Shown here: positions 23,988 through 35,847 of the stretch, piece after piece
Position numbering within the stretch: the stretch's first letter is position 1
Layout of the letters: every line of letters starts with the position of its first letter
Source: Chlorokybus atmophyticus
Taxonomy: Eukaryota > Streptophyta > Chlorokybophyceae > Chlorokybales > Chlorokybaceae
Direction of reading: 5' to 3'
Assembly: GCA_009103225.1 (NCBI GenBank)
Contig: RHPI01000560.1
Location: forward strand, 331,356-395,355
DNA: 64,000 bases
Translations under genes and position numbers: made by a program
The notes under the pieces: model-generated
What the model was told of the DNA's origin: nothing
Seen by the model: the letters and a program-made list of their open reading frames with translations, nothing else
Database searches by the model: none

Positions 23988-26857
23988 ATGGGAGTCCTTT
24001 GTCCGTATTGCCACATGCGCTTCACCACACGCAGCTCGATCTACATGCACATTATTAGCAGCAAGGTGTGCAAGCAGGTCAAGCTGTATGTCGGCCAGCG
24101 TCCATTACAGTACAATGCGGGTCATGTTGAACCGGGGAGTTCGATCCAGGATGCTCACATGCTTGATGCTGAAGGATTCCTCCAGGAGACACACGCACAT
24201 CAGCAACAGGAGGAGGAGGAAGTGAACGAGGGCTTTCGATGTGTGCGTGTGCCTGAGAAACCTGTGGCACGCCAACATGGAAGTGGAGGCGTCTCTTCGC
24301 ACGCGTCGGAATCCAGGTGGTATGGCTCGGAGCATGCTCTTGTAGTGGCATTCGTGCAGTGCAACAACGGCCAAGGCCTGTCGGCCTCCGACGTGGGGCG
24401 GATCATCAAGTACATCCGAAATGCACACTTCCTGACGGAAGAGTTCCAGTGGGAGACCGGTGTGCATGTGGCCAGCTACCTCCGGACCATGATTGCTTTC
24501 TCTCAGTCTGAGGTGTGCTCACGGTGTGCGGCGCATGTGCTTCAACCATCAGAGCCATGTCACATATGCACATGCGAGTGTGCCGCCGTATCACTACGTG
24601 ACGGCTGACCTGCGCAAGCCTGGAGACCATGAGGATCAGGACATCTGCGTCACATATATGCCGGCCAAGGTCTGTGAAATGCAGTACCTAATGCAGTATC
24701 GATGCAGTATCTATTCTGAGGCCAGCATAGTAAGTAATGCTCTTGGTCGGAGCAGGTATGGCTCATGCGGTTGTATGGCAATCCACATGCCGCCAATGGC
24801 TTCAATTTCTGGTACACTGGTGACGAGCACAGCTTTGGCCATCCTTCCACGGGCGATTGGTGGAAGGATGTCGAGGTGGATTTGAGGAGAGAGGTGGGGG
24901 AAGCGTCCTACTTGGCGCCTGCCATTCTGTACAGTGACAAGACCATGCTGGACGGCGCGGGCAAGCGCTCTGGCTACCCTCTGATGGCATCGCTTGCCAA
25001 CTACAATTGGGACATGTATGCTAGCAACATGGGGGTTATTATGATAGCGCTTCTGCCGGTGGTTCACGCAGTGGCCGGGCATCCCACCTGGGCGCAGGGC
25101 AAGGTGTTCTCCATTCGAAAACATGAGATTTTTCATGACGCTTTGAATGTAGTGTTTGGGGATGTGAAGCGGGTGAGTTGGGAAGGTCTGCAGCTCATCG
25201 ACCCGAATGGCATCGAGCGCCGTGTGTTTCCCGCGCTTGCCAACTACATCAGCGATTTGCAGGTAATGGGCATGAATGGTTGTAACCGGATGCAGCCTGC
25301 CAGCAAACAGTGCATGGAGGATGTTGTCAGTAGAGCATCTGAAATTGTCGTGTTGTAGGAGACTGCCACACTCGCACGCACTGTGTCGGGCAACCAAACA
25401 CGACATCCTTGCGATGTTTGTCTCGTCACTAAATCAGATCTGTTGGAGATGGATGAGGACCGGGCATTGAGAACCGAGGCCTTCTACACACCAGCAATAC
25501 GTCAGCTGCGGGCGGACCTGCATAGCGGTGTTAGGAATGCACGCCAGACAGCCAAGGCTTTCAAAGAGCAGCACTCCATGCATGTCGAGGAGGTAATGGT
25601 CAAATTATCGGCATTCGTGAGGATGAATGGCTTTTCGTGAAACCAGGCAATGTGATTTGGCAACAGAATGCACTGTGGGGTTGGCGACAGTCGCGAGTGT
25701 CGGGAGCTGACTGCTACTCTCGTCTTGCCCTTCACGCAATGCATGTGCTGGGAGGCATCATTGACCACCTGCTTGCTGCTGTGTACGACGCCGCGAAGGA
25801 ATGAATGCGTCCATCCATGAGACAGATTCTGCAGGCCAGGCACGTCTTTGATGTTGCTTTTGTGTTGAACACAAAAGCCAGCGACACGTGCTCACAAGCA
25901 GATGTGCACAGGCTGAATGCATGCAAGGCGACTCTGCGGGTTTCGCACTTCAAGGCACCCACAAGCACAGTAGATTTCTTCCTGTCCGACCACTCCTTTC
26001 AGGTGGTGGAGAAAGTGGCAGTGCTGCAGCTGCTGCCGTTCCTCGCAGACGGTTTGCTGCTCGACAGTGAAGGCAACGATTTCTTCACCATTGCTGCCGC
26101 ATCGCTTGCCCAGTGGAACAAGAAGTTACTCAAGGAGCATGAACACACAAGAGAGACCCTGACCACAGCCGACAACGAGCTGGCTGCCTTCAAAGCTGCA
26201 GTGTTGCATCCGCTACTGTCGTCATATTCTGCACAGAAGTCAGGTTGGAAGATCGAGAAGATGCATCAGCTCACTCATTTTGGGCCGGCAATTGTCAGCA
26301 GTGGACACCCAGATTGGTTCAGCGCCAACCGTATGGAGCAGACGCACGCCTAAAATATCAAACGGTGGGCGCGTGGTGACAACAACCGAGACTACCAAGC
26401 ACGTATCCTGAAGGCATAGAGCTGTGCGGAATATGTGAGAGAGGATGGCATGGTCGTAGATCCCGAGATGCGCTCGGTCATGGCGCAGGCGCGGCAGCAG
26501 TGCTGTAATGTCATGGAGAAGACGGACAAGTTGCTATGGATGGATGTGCTGACAAGGAGGGAGTCCAGCCCGTACTGGAGCGGATCTGCGCGTAGCCGCC
26601 AAGTCGCCTTGAAGACTCCATTCGCCGACAAGCTGCCTGCCACCCTGGACAGCTGGTTGAGGAGGGAACAACTGGAGTTGGCCGACGGGTGGCGTGCTGT
26701 TCGCGTGGTGAACGGAGGCGCAGCGGTGTACATGACATCAGGAGTCAGCATGGCGCGCGCAACTGGGATGTTCCATGGGCGGCCTTGGTTCTCTACACTT
26801 GAGTTGGAAGGTGATGAGAACGGTGTGAACGTGACGTGGTGGGCGCCTGTTAGTTAG
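23988..26857 (+). pseudogene. Plavaka-like transposase with three nonsense codons
   Basis: Five exons keep one frame throughout: 23988..24512, 24553..24669, 24756..25262, 25359..25592, 25622..26857 (873 codons including the stop). The product starts with a C2H2-like finger (CPYCHMRFTTRSSIYMHI). It then shows Plavaka-type signatures: VWLMRLYGNPHAANGFNFWY, TGDWW, YLAPAILYSDKTMLDGAGKR, KHEIFHDALNVVF, RRVFPALANYISDLQ, a CDVC motif, NALWGW and EKMHQLTHFGPAIVSSGHPD followed by NRMEQTHA. The family is CACTA-related (CMC superfamily), with a DDE-type catalytic core, and is described mainly from fungi. In-frame stops occur at 25802 (TGA), 26351 (TAA) and 26417 (TAG). Each is one C-to-T change from CGA, CAA or CAG, so this copy is probably inactive but only lightly decayed. 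Family assignment is from remembered motif patterns. Confidence 0.72.
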
Positions 26858-27790
26858 GCATAGTCAATTGTTAAAGACTATATTGTAACAAAAAGGGCCT
26901 GATAGTAACGGAAGTTACTATTAGGTCCCTATATCAAGATTACAGGTGGCCTGAGCCACGACAGTCTAAATTAGTGTCTTCAAGTGCGCGGCCGTTGCCA
27001 AATAGTTAGTCGACCGGCAGGGAAAACTTATTGCGACGGATTCAACCAAACATGAGCACAGCTTATCATCCGCAAACGGATGGTTAGACTGAACGCGCCA
27101 ATCAAGTGATTGAGGAAACCGTCTAGCATTATTGCAAGTCTAAACCAGAGTAATTGGGATGTCTATCTCCAAATGGTTGAGTTTGCAATCAATAATGCAT
27201 GGCAAGAGAATGTGCAGGTGCTCCGTTTCTTATTAATTACGGAGTGCATCCATTATATACTGCAAATATCAAGTTGCTCACTATTGACATAACTCGCGTA
27301 CCTCGGCGCGCGAGATGCATTCGGCCATGCAAGATAGGTTAGCATTGCAAAAGACCGTTTGCGCGCAGCGTAAGACAGATAAAAAGCTCAAGCTGATGTG
27401 CATTGTAAAGAGGCCAACTACGATGTGGGTTGTTCAGTGCTTCTGAGAACCAAAAACATATCCGTCAAGGGCGTGGGTATTCGCAAGTTTCTCCTCGTTG
27501 GATAGGCCCTTTGATGTGACTAATTGGGTCGGCACCCGCGCGTATCGTTTGGACTTACCGAAGTCGATACGCATTCACAACGTGTTTCATGTAAGTGTAC
27601 TGAAACCGTACTGTTTTGATGATGAAGTTCAACCTCCTCCACCCCCCGTTGCCGTGGATGGCGACAATACTTTTGAGTATGAGATGGAAGCAATCCTGAG
27701 TCACCGTAAGCCTCGACGCGGACTCGCGCTGTCTTACTTGGTGAAATGGAAAGGGTAGGGTGTAGCACAACACGTGGGAGCCCAAAAGGA

Positions 27791-28700
27791 TTCTTACCAA
27801 TTGCTAAGAGATTCTTCGGGGGTACTGGAGTGCTGTGTCCACACGCAGACGGTCAAAGGGTGCTGGCAAACATCTTTACCGCTTTGGCCCTGGTTCTCTC
27901 AATGCTTTACTTTTCATTGCTCATGGTGGGGCTTTGCTAACCCTTCAATAAGGACATTGAAACCTAAGTGGAGGGGAATATAACGGAGTGCTACCTCTAT
28001 CGAGGTTTCCACCCTTATTTAGGATTAACCAAGGGTCCCAACGGGTATATACGGCTGTATACGGCTGTATTACGGCTGTTAACTTAATGTTAAGGCTTTA
28101 TTGTAGTGTTACTTAATTGCAACGCTGCTATCGACACGAGACTCATGTCAACATGATTCTCGTGTCGATATCAGCAGTATGGCGGCACTGCTAACGCAGC
28201 GGCCGCCATAGCCAGGGCATCTTCAAGAGATTCTGCTCCGACAGTTGCCCCTGGCGGCGACAGCGTTGATGGCCTGGAGGCGGAGATGGGGTAGGGGATT
28301 AGAGGGGGCGGTAGCACCCCTCCTTTACAATGGTAACGGAGCTTGACGTCTTAGGTTCGATATCCGTAGGGAACAGAGGCAGATACAAGGGCAAAAAACA
28401 TTCGGGGCGGCTTGCCCTAGGCTGGGCGCAGGTTCGCAACCTGCGCCCCGAGCTAGTTCGACATATGGCCGCGCGAGCGGTCGCGCCGCGATGGCAGGTC
28501 GCGCGGTGAGGATGGCCGGATCCGAAAGGCCGCGGACGGACCGATCGTGGTACGGCCGTGACCACGGCGACGTGGGCTAGTAAGTGCTTCATTTAATAAT
28601 AAAAAACCCGTGGATTAGTTTTTGGGGAGAAATGTCACGACTTGGAATAAATTGTGACAGACGTCACTCATGGTAGCGTTTTTTGCTACCATAGCCTAGT
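27791..28700. other. Region downstream of the chromovirus, no gene
   Basis: It may include remnants of the chromovirus 3' end. It contains a hairpin at 28129-28170 and TATACGGCTGT repeats near 28047-28080. Frames at 28299..28592 are GC-rich without recognisable content. Confidence 0.4.
28129..28170. repeat. 19-bp near-perfect hairpin
   Basis: TATCGACACGAGACTCATG (28129-28147) pairs with 28152-28170 with one mismatch and a TCAA loop. Confidence 0.8.
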
Positions 28701-28720
28701 GGTTAGAGCCCACTTGTTAC

Positions 28721-29020
28721 ATGCTGGACCTCCTCGGCCAAAACGGCAAGAGGTTGCAGGACAACAAGGTGAACTGCGCGCCATGCCACCTCCCTTATAT
28801 AGCTGGCTTTGGGCGCATCCAGCACCCACGCCCCTCGTGTAGCACATGCTGTGAGCACTGTGGTAGCGCCGGTGACGACTCCAACATAATGCTGTGCGAT
28901 GGCTGCAACAAGGTTCTGCACTGTTACTGTCTGCAGCCCCCGTCGGACGATGTGCCTATGGAGACGTATTTGGGCGATAAGTGCCGTGCCAACGGCCCTC
29001 TTCACTTATGTTGCAGCTGA
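28721..29020 (+). pseudogene. PHD-finger protein fragment, likely retrotransposon-derived
   Basis: The frame encodes a PHD zinc finger: CEHCGSAGDDSNIMLCDGCN, then KVLHCYCLQPPSDDVPMETY and a final Cys pair region (GDKC), following the Cys4-His-Cys3 pattern. PHD fingers read histone H3 tails and are found in some plant and algal retrotransposon polyproteins, where they may steer integration. The frame is short, flanked by repeats, and has no clear start or continuation, so it is probably a fragment of an element rather than a host gene. The conserved Trp before the last Cys pair is absent. Confidence 0.55.
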
Positions 29021-29252
29021 GCCTTGGAGCTAAAACCTCCCCAAAGGCTTAGAGGGGGTGGCTTGTTGACTGTGCACTTTATTACACAGTACGTACACTA
29101 TAAAAAGCATCTCCACATGATTGTATTACTCAGCATCAGGTACGCTTCAGTGAGCACTTGTGCTGTGAGAGCCGGGCTATATCTTTTGTCTTTGCTGACA
29201 TGCTACAACCTGCTGCGGTAGCATGCCTTGCAAGCATGTCTTCCCCTGCAGC

Positions 29253-29642
29253 TGTCACAGCCCACTCGACCACAAAAGACTTGGTGCTTTTATGGTCGAT
29301 TTGTGGTATTTTGATGTGCCTTCCCGTTACATTTCCCCCCACTTAAGAACGCTGACGTCCTCAGCAGCTGCCCGCTCAGCTGGGGAATTACCCAAGGGGT
29401 TTGTTAGGGTCGGTCACCGGCCCCACAGCCAAGGACCGGCCAATTTAAGCCCATACCGGTCAGCGCGCGCATAGCGCGCCGATATTATTGCATCGAGAAA
29501 CAACGACCGCGGAATTCGTGTGCAAGGCAGGAATCGAACCCGGGTCTCAAGCTCCGATACCAATGTCACAGCCCACTCGACCACAAAAGACTTGGTGCTT
29601 TTATGGTCGATTTGTGATATTTTAATGTGCCTTCCCGTTACG
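29253..29642 (-). mobile_element. TRIM (miniature LTR retrotransposon), 390 bp
   Basis: Two 79-bp direct repeats (29253-29331 and 29564-29642) act as LTRs. On the minus strand they read TGTAACGGGAAGGCACAT to GGGCTGTGACA; the upstream copy begins CG instead of TG. Next to the upstream LTR is a primer-binding site TGGTATCGGAGC (29551-29562), complementary to an initiator-Met-tRNA-like 3' end. Next to the downstream LTR is a polypurine tract AAGTGGGGGGAAA. The whole is flanked by a 5-bp target duplication, GCAGC on the plus strand at 29248-29252 and 29643-29647. No coding capacity, so mobilisation would need an autonomous partner. Confidence 0.88.
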
Positions 29643-29647
29643 GCAGC

Positions 29648-30698
29648 TGTCCGAGATAGCGTGACCCTCGCCTCTCCTCGGCCTGACCGAGGGCAACGCT
29701 GGCCGTCGATGGGTCCTGTCACTACAAACAGCCGATAAGCTGAAAAGATAATGACAACGTAAGAGTGAACTGGTTTGGAGGATTAAGATGTTGGCTAGTG
29801 CGCATAAGGGGTGCGAGGGGGCGCGTGCCAAGGGCTGTCACCACCACACTTGTGCAGTTATCATGCCCAACACTGTATGTGCTAAAAGGCGCGTTGTGCA
29901 TGAGCACACCTTACAAGCACTACACATGCTCATGAAGCGGAGCTCTCACACAGCTCGACTACCGTAAATAACTTCTCAAAGTCCTAAGAGCGACACTCTT
30001 TGTCTATAGGCGTGACATCGTTTTGCGTATAGCACAACACTTCATTTAACAAAGTTATTACCCGAATTTGCAATTTTCGTCAAACCCGCATTACCAACAT
30101 GCTCATCACTTGATGTGGGTTTGAAGCCAGTAAACTGCATCGAGCTATTCCACAATCAGTTTGGGCATGACATGTTGCCCTTTGTGTTAATGCGAAGAGC
30201 CGACCTGATTACTATCACATGAAGCAGTACATTTCTGAATGATTTCAGCGTTCCCTGCGCCCTACTACTGAAGGCCCGCGATGGCACTGGTCACGTGATG
30301 CGGAAGAATAAATCGTTACGGGGTACAGTTACTTCATTCAAGCAGCAGAGCGGTTACAGTCAGCAGTGGCCAGTGGCGCGCTCTTTAAAGTGTGGACTCT
30401 AAACATAGCACAGTCGGTCACACATGCATGATGATCAGTTGTCTGCCGTGTAAAGAGGATAACGTGATTGGTTTTGCTTTCATAACGCGCCGGCCTTCGC
30501 CAAGCTGCGAGGTTGGAGCACCCTACGAAAGCCAGTCCAACGGTACTGACAGGCTCCCAGCAACGTTCACCTGCCAACAAGTAACTTCCGTGTTGAAGGG
30601 CGCGAACTGAAAACTTTACATCGGGATCGAAACAGTTATTTCCGGTCTGTCTGACTGAGCGGGATCGCAGTCGGTTGAAGTGGTTAACCATTGTAGCT
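29648..30698. other. Intergenic region upstream of the first cysteine-rich gene
   Basis: No gene recognised. Frames on both strands are short and unlike proteins. Confidence 0.4.
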
Positions 30699-30707
30699 AA
30701 ATATAAG
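30699..30707 (+). promoter_or_regulatory. Probable TATA box
   Basis: AAATATAAG lies about 125 bp upstream of the ATG at 30831, at a suitable distance for a short 5' UTR. No experimental support. Confidence 0.4.
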
Positions 30708-30830
30708 AGCCGGAGCAGTGGTGTAAACGATCAGTGTTGTGTGATTGTGCTGTGTGTAAGCTTGTGTGCAAGCTCCCTCCCTTGCTCCCTGCTCTCTGCG
30801 CTTGTTGTTGTCGTAGACAAGGCAGCAGAC

Positions 30831-31567
30831 ATGGCTCGCCGCACCGCCGCCGTCCTGGCCATCGCCCTCGTGCTGGCGTTCGCCGTCTCGGCCTTCGCCG
30901 ACGACACCGCCTGCTGCGTCCTCTTCGGCGACAGCACCCCGACCCCAGCCGGCAGCGCCCCTGCTCCCAGCACTGTACGTTCGTACAGCATATCACATGG
31001 TGCTGCTGCTTGCGTGTGTGCTCTATGTTGTGTGTGCTGCCCTTATCGTACGTCATGCATCAAGCAAGTGCATGTGAGTCCAGCTCAAGAGATGGTGTGC
31101 GCAGCACGTGCACTACATCTTGGTAGCTATGCTTTCTTGGTACATCTCCCTTCAACTCGTTGCTGAGGCTCAGAACATCGTGCTTGGAATGCTTTTAACC
31201 AGTGCAGTCCCATTGCTACTACGTCCTCTGTCTGTGTTAATGTTGATGCTGACTGTTGTTGGCCCTGCAGGATGCTTGCACCACCCCCGGCCAGTGCAAC
31301 GACGCTTGCAAGGCGGCCATCAACTCGTACTTCGGCTCGGTTGACTGCGCCAACTGCTGGGACAAGACCATCACCTGCTCCAACATCTCCATCCCCGTTG
31401 GCTCCCGCCAGGCCTGGTCCGTTCTCACAGGCGGCCTGACCGGCTGCACCATCCCCGGCCAGAAGACCAGCTGCAGCGGCGGCAGCGGCAACGGCGCCTT
31501 CGGCGTGGTCCCCTCCATCCTCCTGGCCATCCCCGCCGCCCTCCTCGCCCTCTTCAACCTCTTCTGA
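30831..31567 (+). CDS. Small cysteine-rich secreted, probably GPI-anchored protein (paralog A)
   Basis: Two exons: 30831..30974 and 31271..31567, giving 146 aa. Residues 1-23 form a signal peptide (RRTAAVLAIALVLAFAVSAF, then A). The mature part has many cysteines: DTACCVLFGD, a TPTPAGSAPAPS linker, DACTTPGQCNDACKAAINSY, DCANCWDKTITC, then a GCTIPGQKTSC segment. The C-terminus is Gly/Ser-rich then hydrophobic (IPAALLALFNLF), as in a GPI-anchor signal. I do not recognise the family. Its paralog at 34504-35494 shares the cysteine spacing and the AW..LTG.LTGC.IP core. GC-rich codon use contrasts with the AT-rich flanks. Confidence 0.8.
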
Positions 31568-34503
<2,936 letters not shown>

Positions 34504-35494
34504 ATGGCGGGGGGCGGTGTGCTACGGGGACTAGCAGCATTGATTCTGGCTATGGCATTGGCGCTGCCAGGGATGGCGGTGACGCTGACGGTGGGCGGTA
34601 CGGATGTTGTCGTGGCGGACGTGGCCGGTGACGCTGCCTGCTGCAGCATATTTGAGGATGTCCCGCATGACGCTTACAGCTCGGGCAATGCGGTAGGCTA
34701 GTGTTGACGGATGATATGCCCAGATGGTATGTATGTACCCATGTGGCGTATACACATCTTTTGTGCGCACAGTCAACCTGTGCAAGCTTGCTAATGAACA
34801 TGCTGCGATGAAGCGTAGTCGTACTGGAGCACTTGTTCAGCAAGTCCCGTTCCAAGCATGCGACTGCATGCCTTAGCAACGACAGTGCATGCATGATCTT
34901 GAAGGCACATGATGCAAACCTGCCATTTTTTTTGGTCGAGCAAGGGTTGCCAGAGGTCCAGATTGTAAGAGTTGTTCGTCTATTGCACTTGAACTGCGCA
35001 GGTACTCAATATGCCCATAGTATTATGTCAGCGCTGGCAAACAGCATGCAATCAGTGTCGCTACAGCTGACCAAAGCTGCTCACAGGATGCATGCGTCAC
35101 GCCCGGCGCATGCACCGACTCGTGCAAGCGTGCTGCCTTTGGTTTTATCAGAAAGGTGGGTGCTTCGCCGCGTCAGGAATGCAAAAGTACGTAAGTTGAA
35201 TCTTGTGAGTGAGTACTCCAAACTACTGCACGTGCACAGGTTGACTGCGCATACTGTTGGGGAAAGACCTTGCAATGCGGGAACATGAGCAAGTTTGTGG
35301 GTGCGCGGATGGCGTGGGAGCTGCTGACTGGGGCCCTCACAGGATGCGTGATACCCAACACAACACTATGCTTGGGGCGCAGCAACTCCTGTTCTATGGA
35401 TGCTACGCCAAGGTCTTCTGCACTGTTCGTGGTGGTGACTTTGGCTGTGGCAATGCTGCTTTTGCCGGTGTTGAATATTTTGCATCCTGTGTGA
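34504..35494 (+). CDS. Small cysteine-rich secreted protein (paralog B)
   Basis: Three exons: 34504..34692, 35087..35155, 35240..35494, giving 170 aa. It starts with a signal peptide (LRGLAALILAMALALPGMAV). It shares with paralog A the CC pair (DAACCSIFED), the DACVTPGACTDSCKRAAF segment, VDCAYCWGKTLQCGNMSKFV and AWELLTGALTGCVIP. It ends in a hydrophobic tail (LFVVVTLAVAMLLLPVLNIL). One extra intron relative to paralog A splits the region before VDCAYC. Unknown family. The adjacent position and shared strand suggest tandem duplication followed by strong divergence. Confidence 0.75.
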
Positions 35495-35508
35495 TGCACA
35501 CTGATGAT

Positions 35509-35556
35509 CCCGTTTGTTATGAGGTACATATTCCCGTTTGTTATGAGGTACATATT
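35509..35556. repeat. 24-bp x 2 direct tandem repeat
   Basis: CCCGTTTGTTATGAGGTACA plus TATT occurs twice back to back, just after the stop codon of paralog B. Confidence 0.85.
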
Positions 35557-35847
35557 GTCAGCAAGTGTATGTAATCAGCTGCGTACTGCCATCTGGTGTA
35601 CATACAAACACAACTCGCCATTTGCGGGTTTTTCACCCAACACCTCGGCCACTGCTGGCAACCAAACATCAGCCATTGAGGCACACAAGACGGCCAGTAG
35701 TAAGGCCAGTTACAACAAAATCAGCACCGAAACAGGCCCATGCCTACCGCACTTGGTGCCAGCCAGCAACACCTACTCTACCAAACAATGTCAAATGGTA
35801 ATGTACACAAATCTCTATCCTTACTACGCCGCAGCAACAACACGCTC

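Larger units (their letters stand above)
22098..27043. mobile_element. Plavaka-like (CACTA/CMC-related) DNA transposon, 4946 bp, CAA target duplication
   Basis: The boundaries come from the interrupted gypsy integrase. CAA at 22095-22097 and at 27044-27046 flank the insert, and removing the insert plus one CAA restores the integrase frame. A 3-bp duplication suits the CMC superfamily. The element carries two divergent genes, a small acidic protein (23488-22651, minus) and the transposase (23988-26857, plus). The right subterminal 170 bp occurs inverted at 17365-17535. I cannot see convincing terminal inverted repeats at the left end. A single N lies at 22967. Confidence 0.75.
20850..27790 (+). 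mobile_element. Degenerate Ty3/gypsy chromovirus, split by a DNA transposon
   Basis: The 5' part (20850-22097) carries the end of reverse transcriptase (ANYFRKF, LMKLLRKGAPFLW), RNase H (FTVVSDASTLGCGAVLLQGG, YTTTEQ, MVTDHD), the integrase zinc-binding segment (GHFGSCKTDKAAQQLYWWPS, CDKCQHDK) and part of the integrase core (VDRLAKIVHIVP, FISDRDPRFVARF). The 3' part (27044-27790) continues with NMSTAYHPQTDG, then IGPFDVTNWVGTRAYRLDLP, VFHVSVLKPY and a chromodomain (EYEMEAILSHRKPRRGLALS, YLVKWKG). Integrase is interrupted between KTSQ and PNMSTAYHPQ by the insertion at 22098-27043, with CAA on both sides. Many in-frame stops and frameshifts show the element is dead. Clear LTRs, gag and protease were not found. 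Confidence 0.88.

Noticed and set aside
17365-27043. Reading 17365 and 27041 as the two ends of one 9.7-kb transposon
   Set aside because: The gypsy integrase is interrupted only between 22097 and 27044, and its 5' half would lie inside the supposed element while its 3' half lies outside. The end at 17365 belongs to a separate copy.
28686-28710. tRNA-like A-box (TAGCCTAGTGGTTAGAGC)
   Set aside because: No B-box at the right distance and no cloverleaf could be folded.
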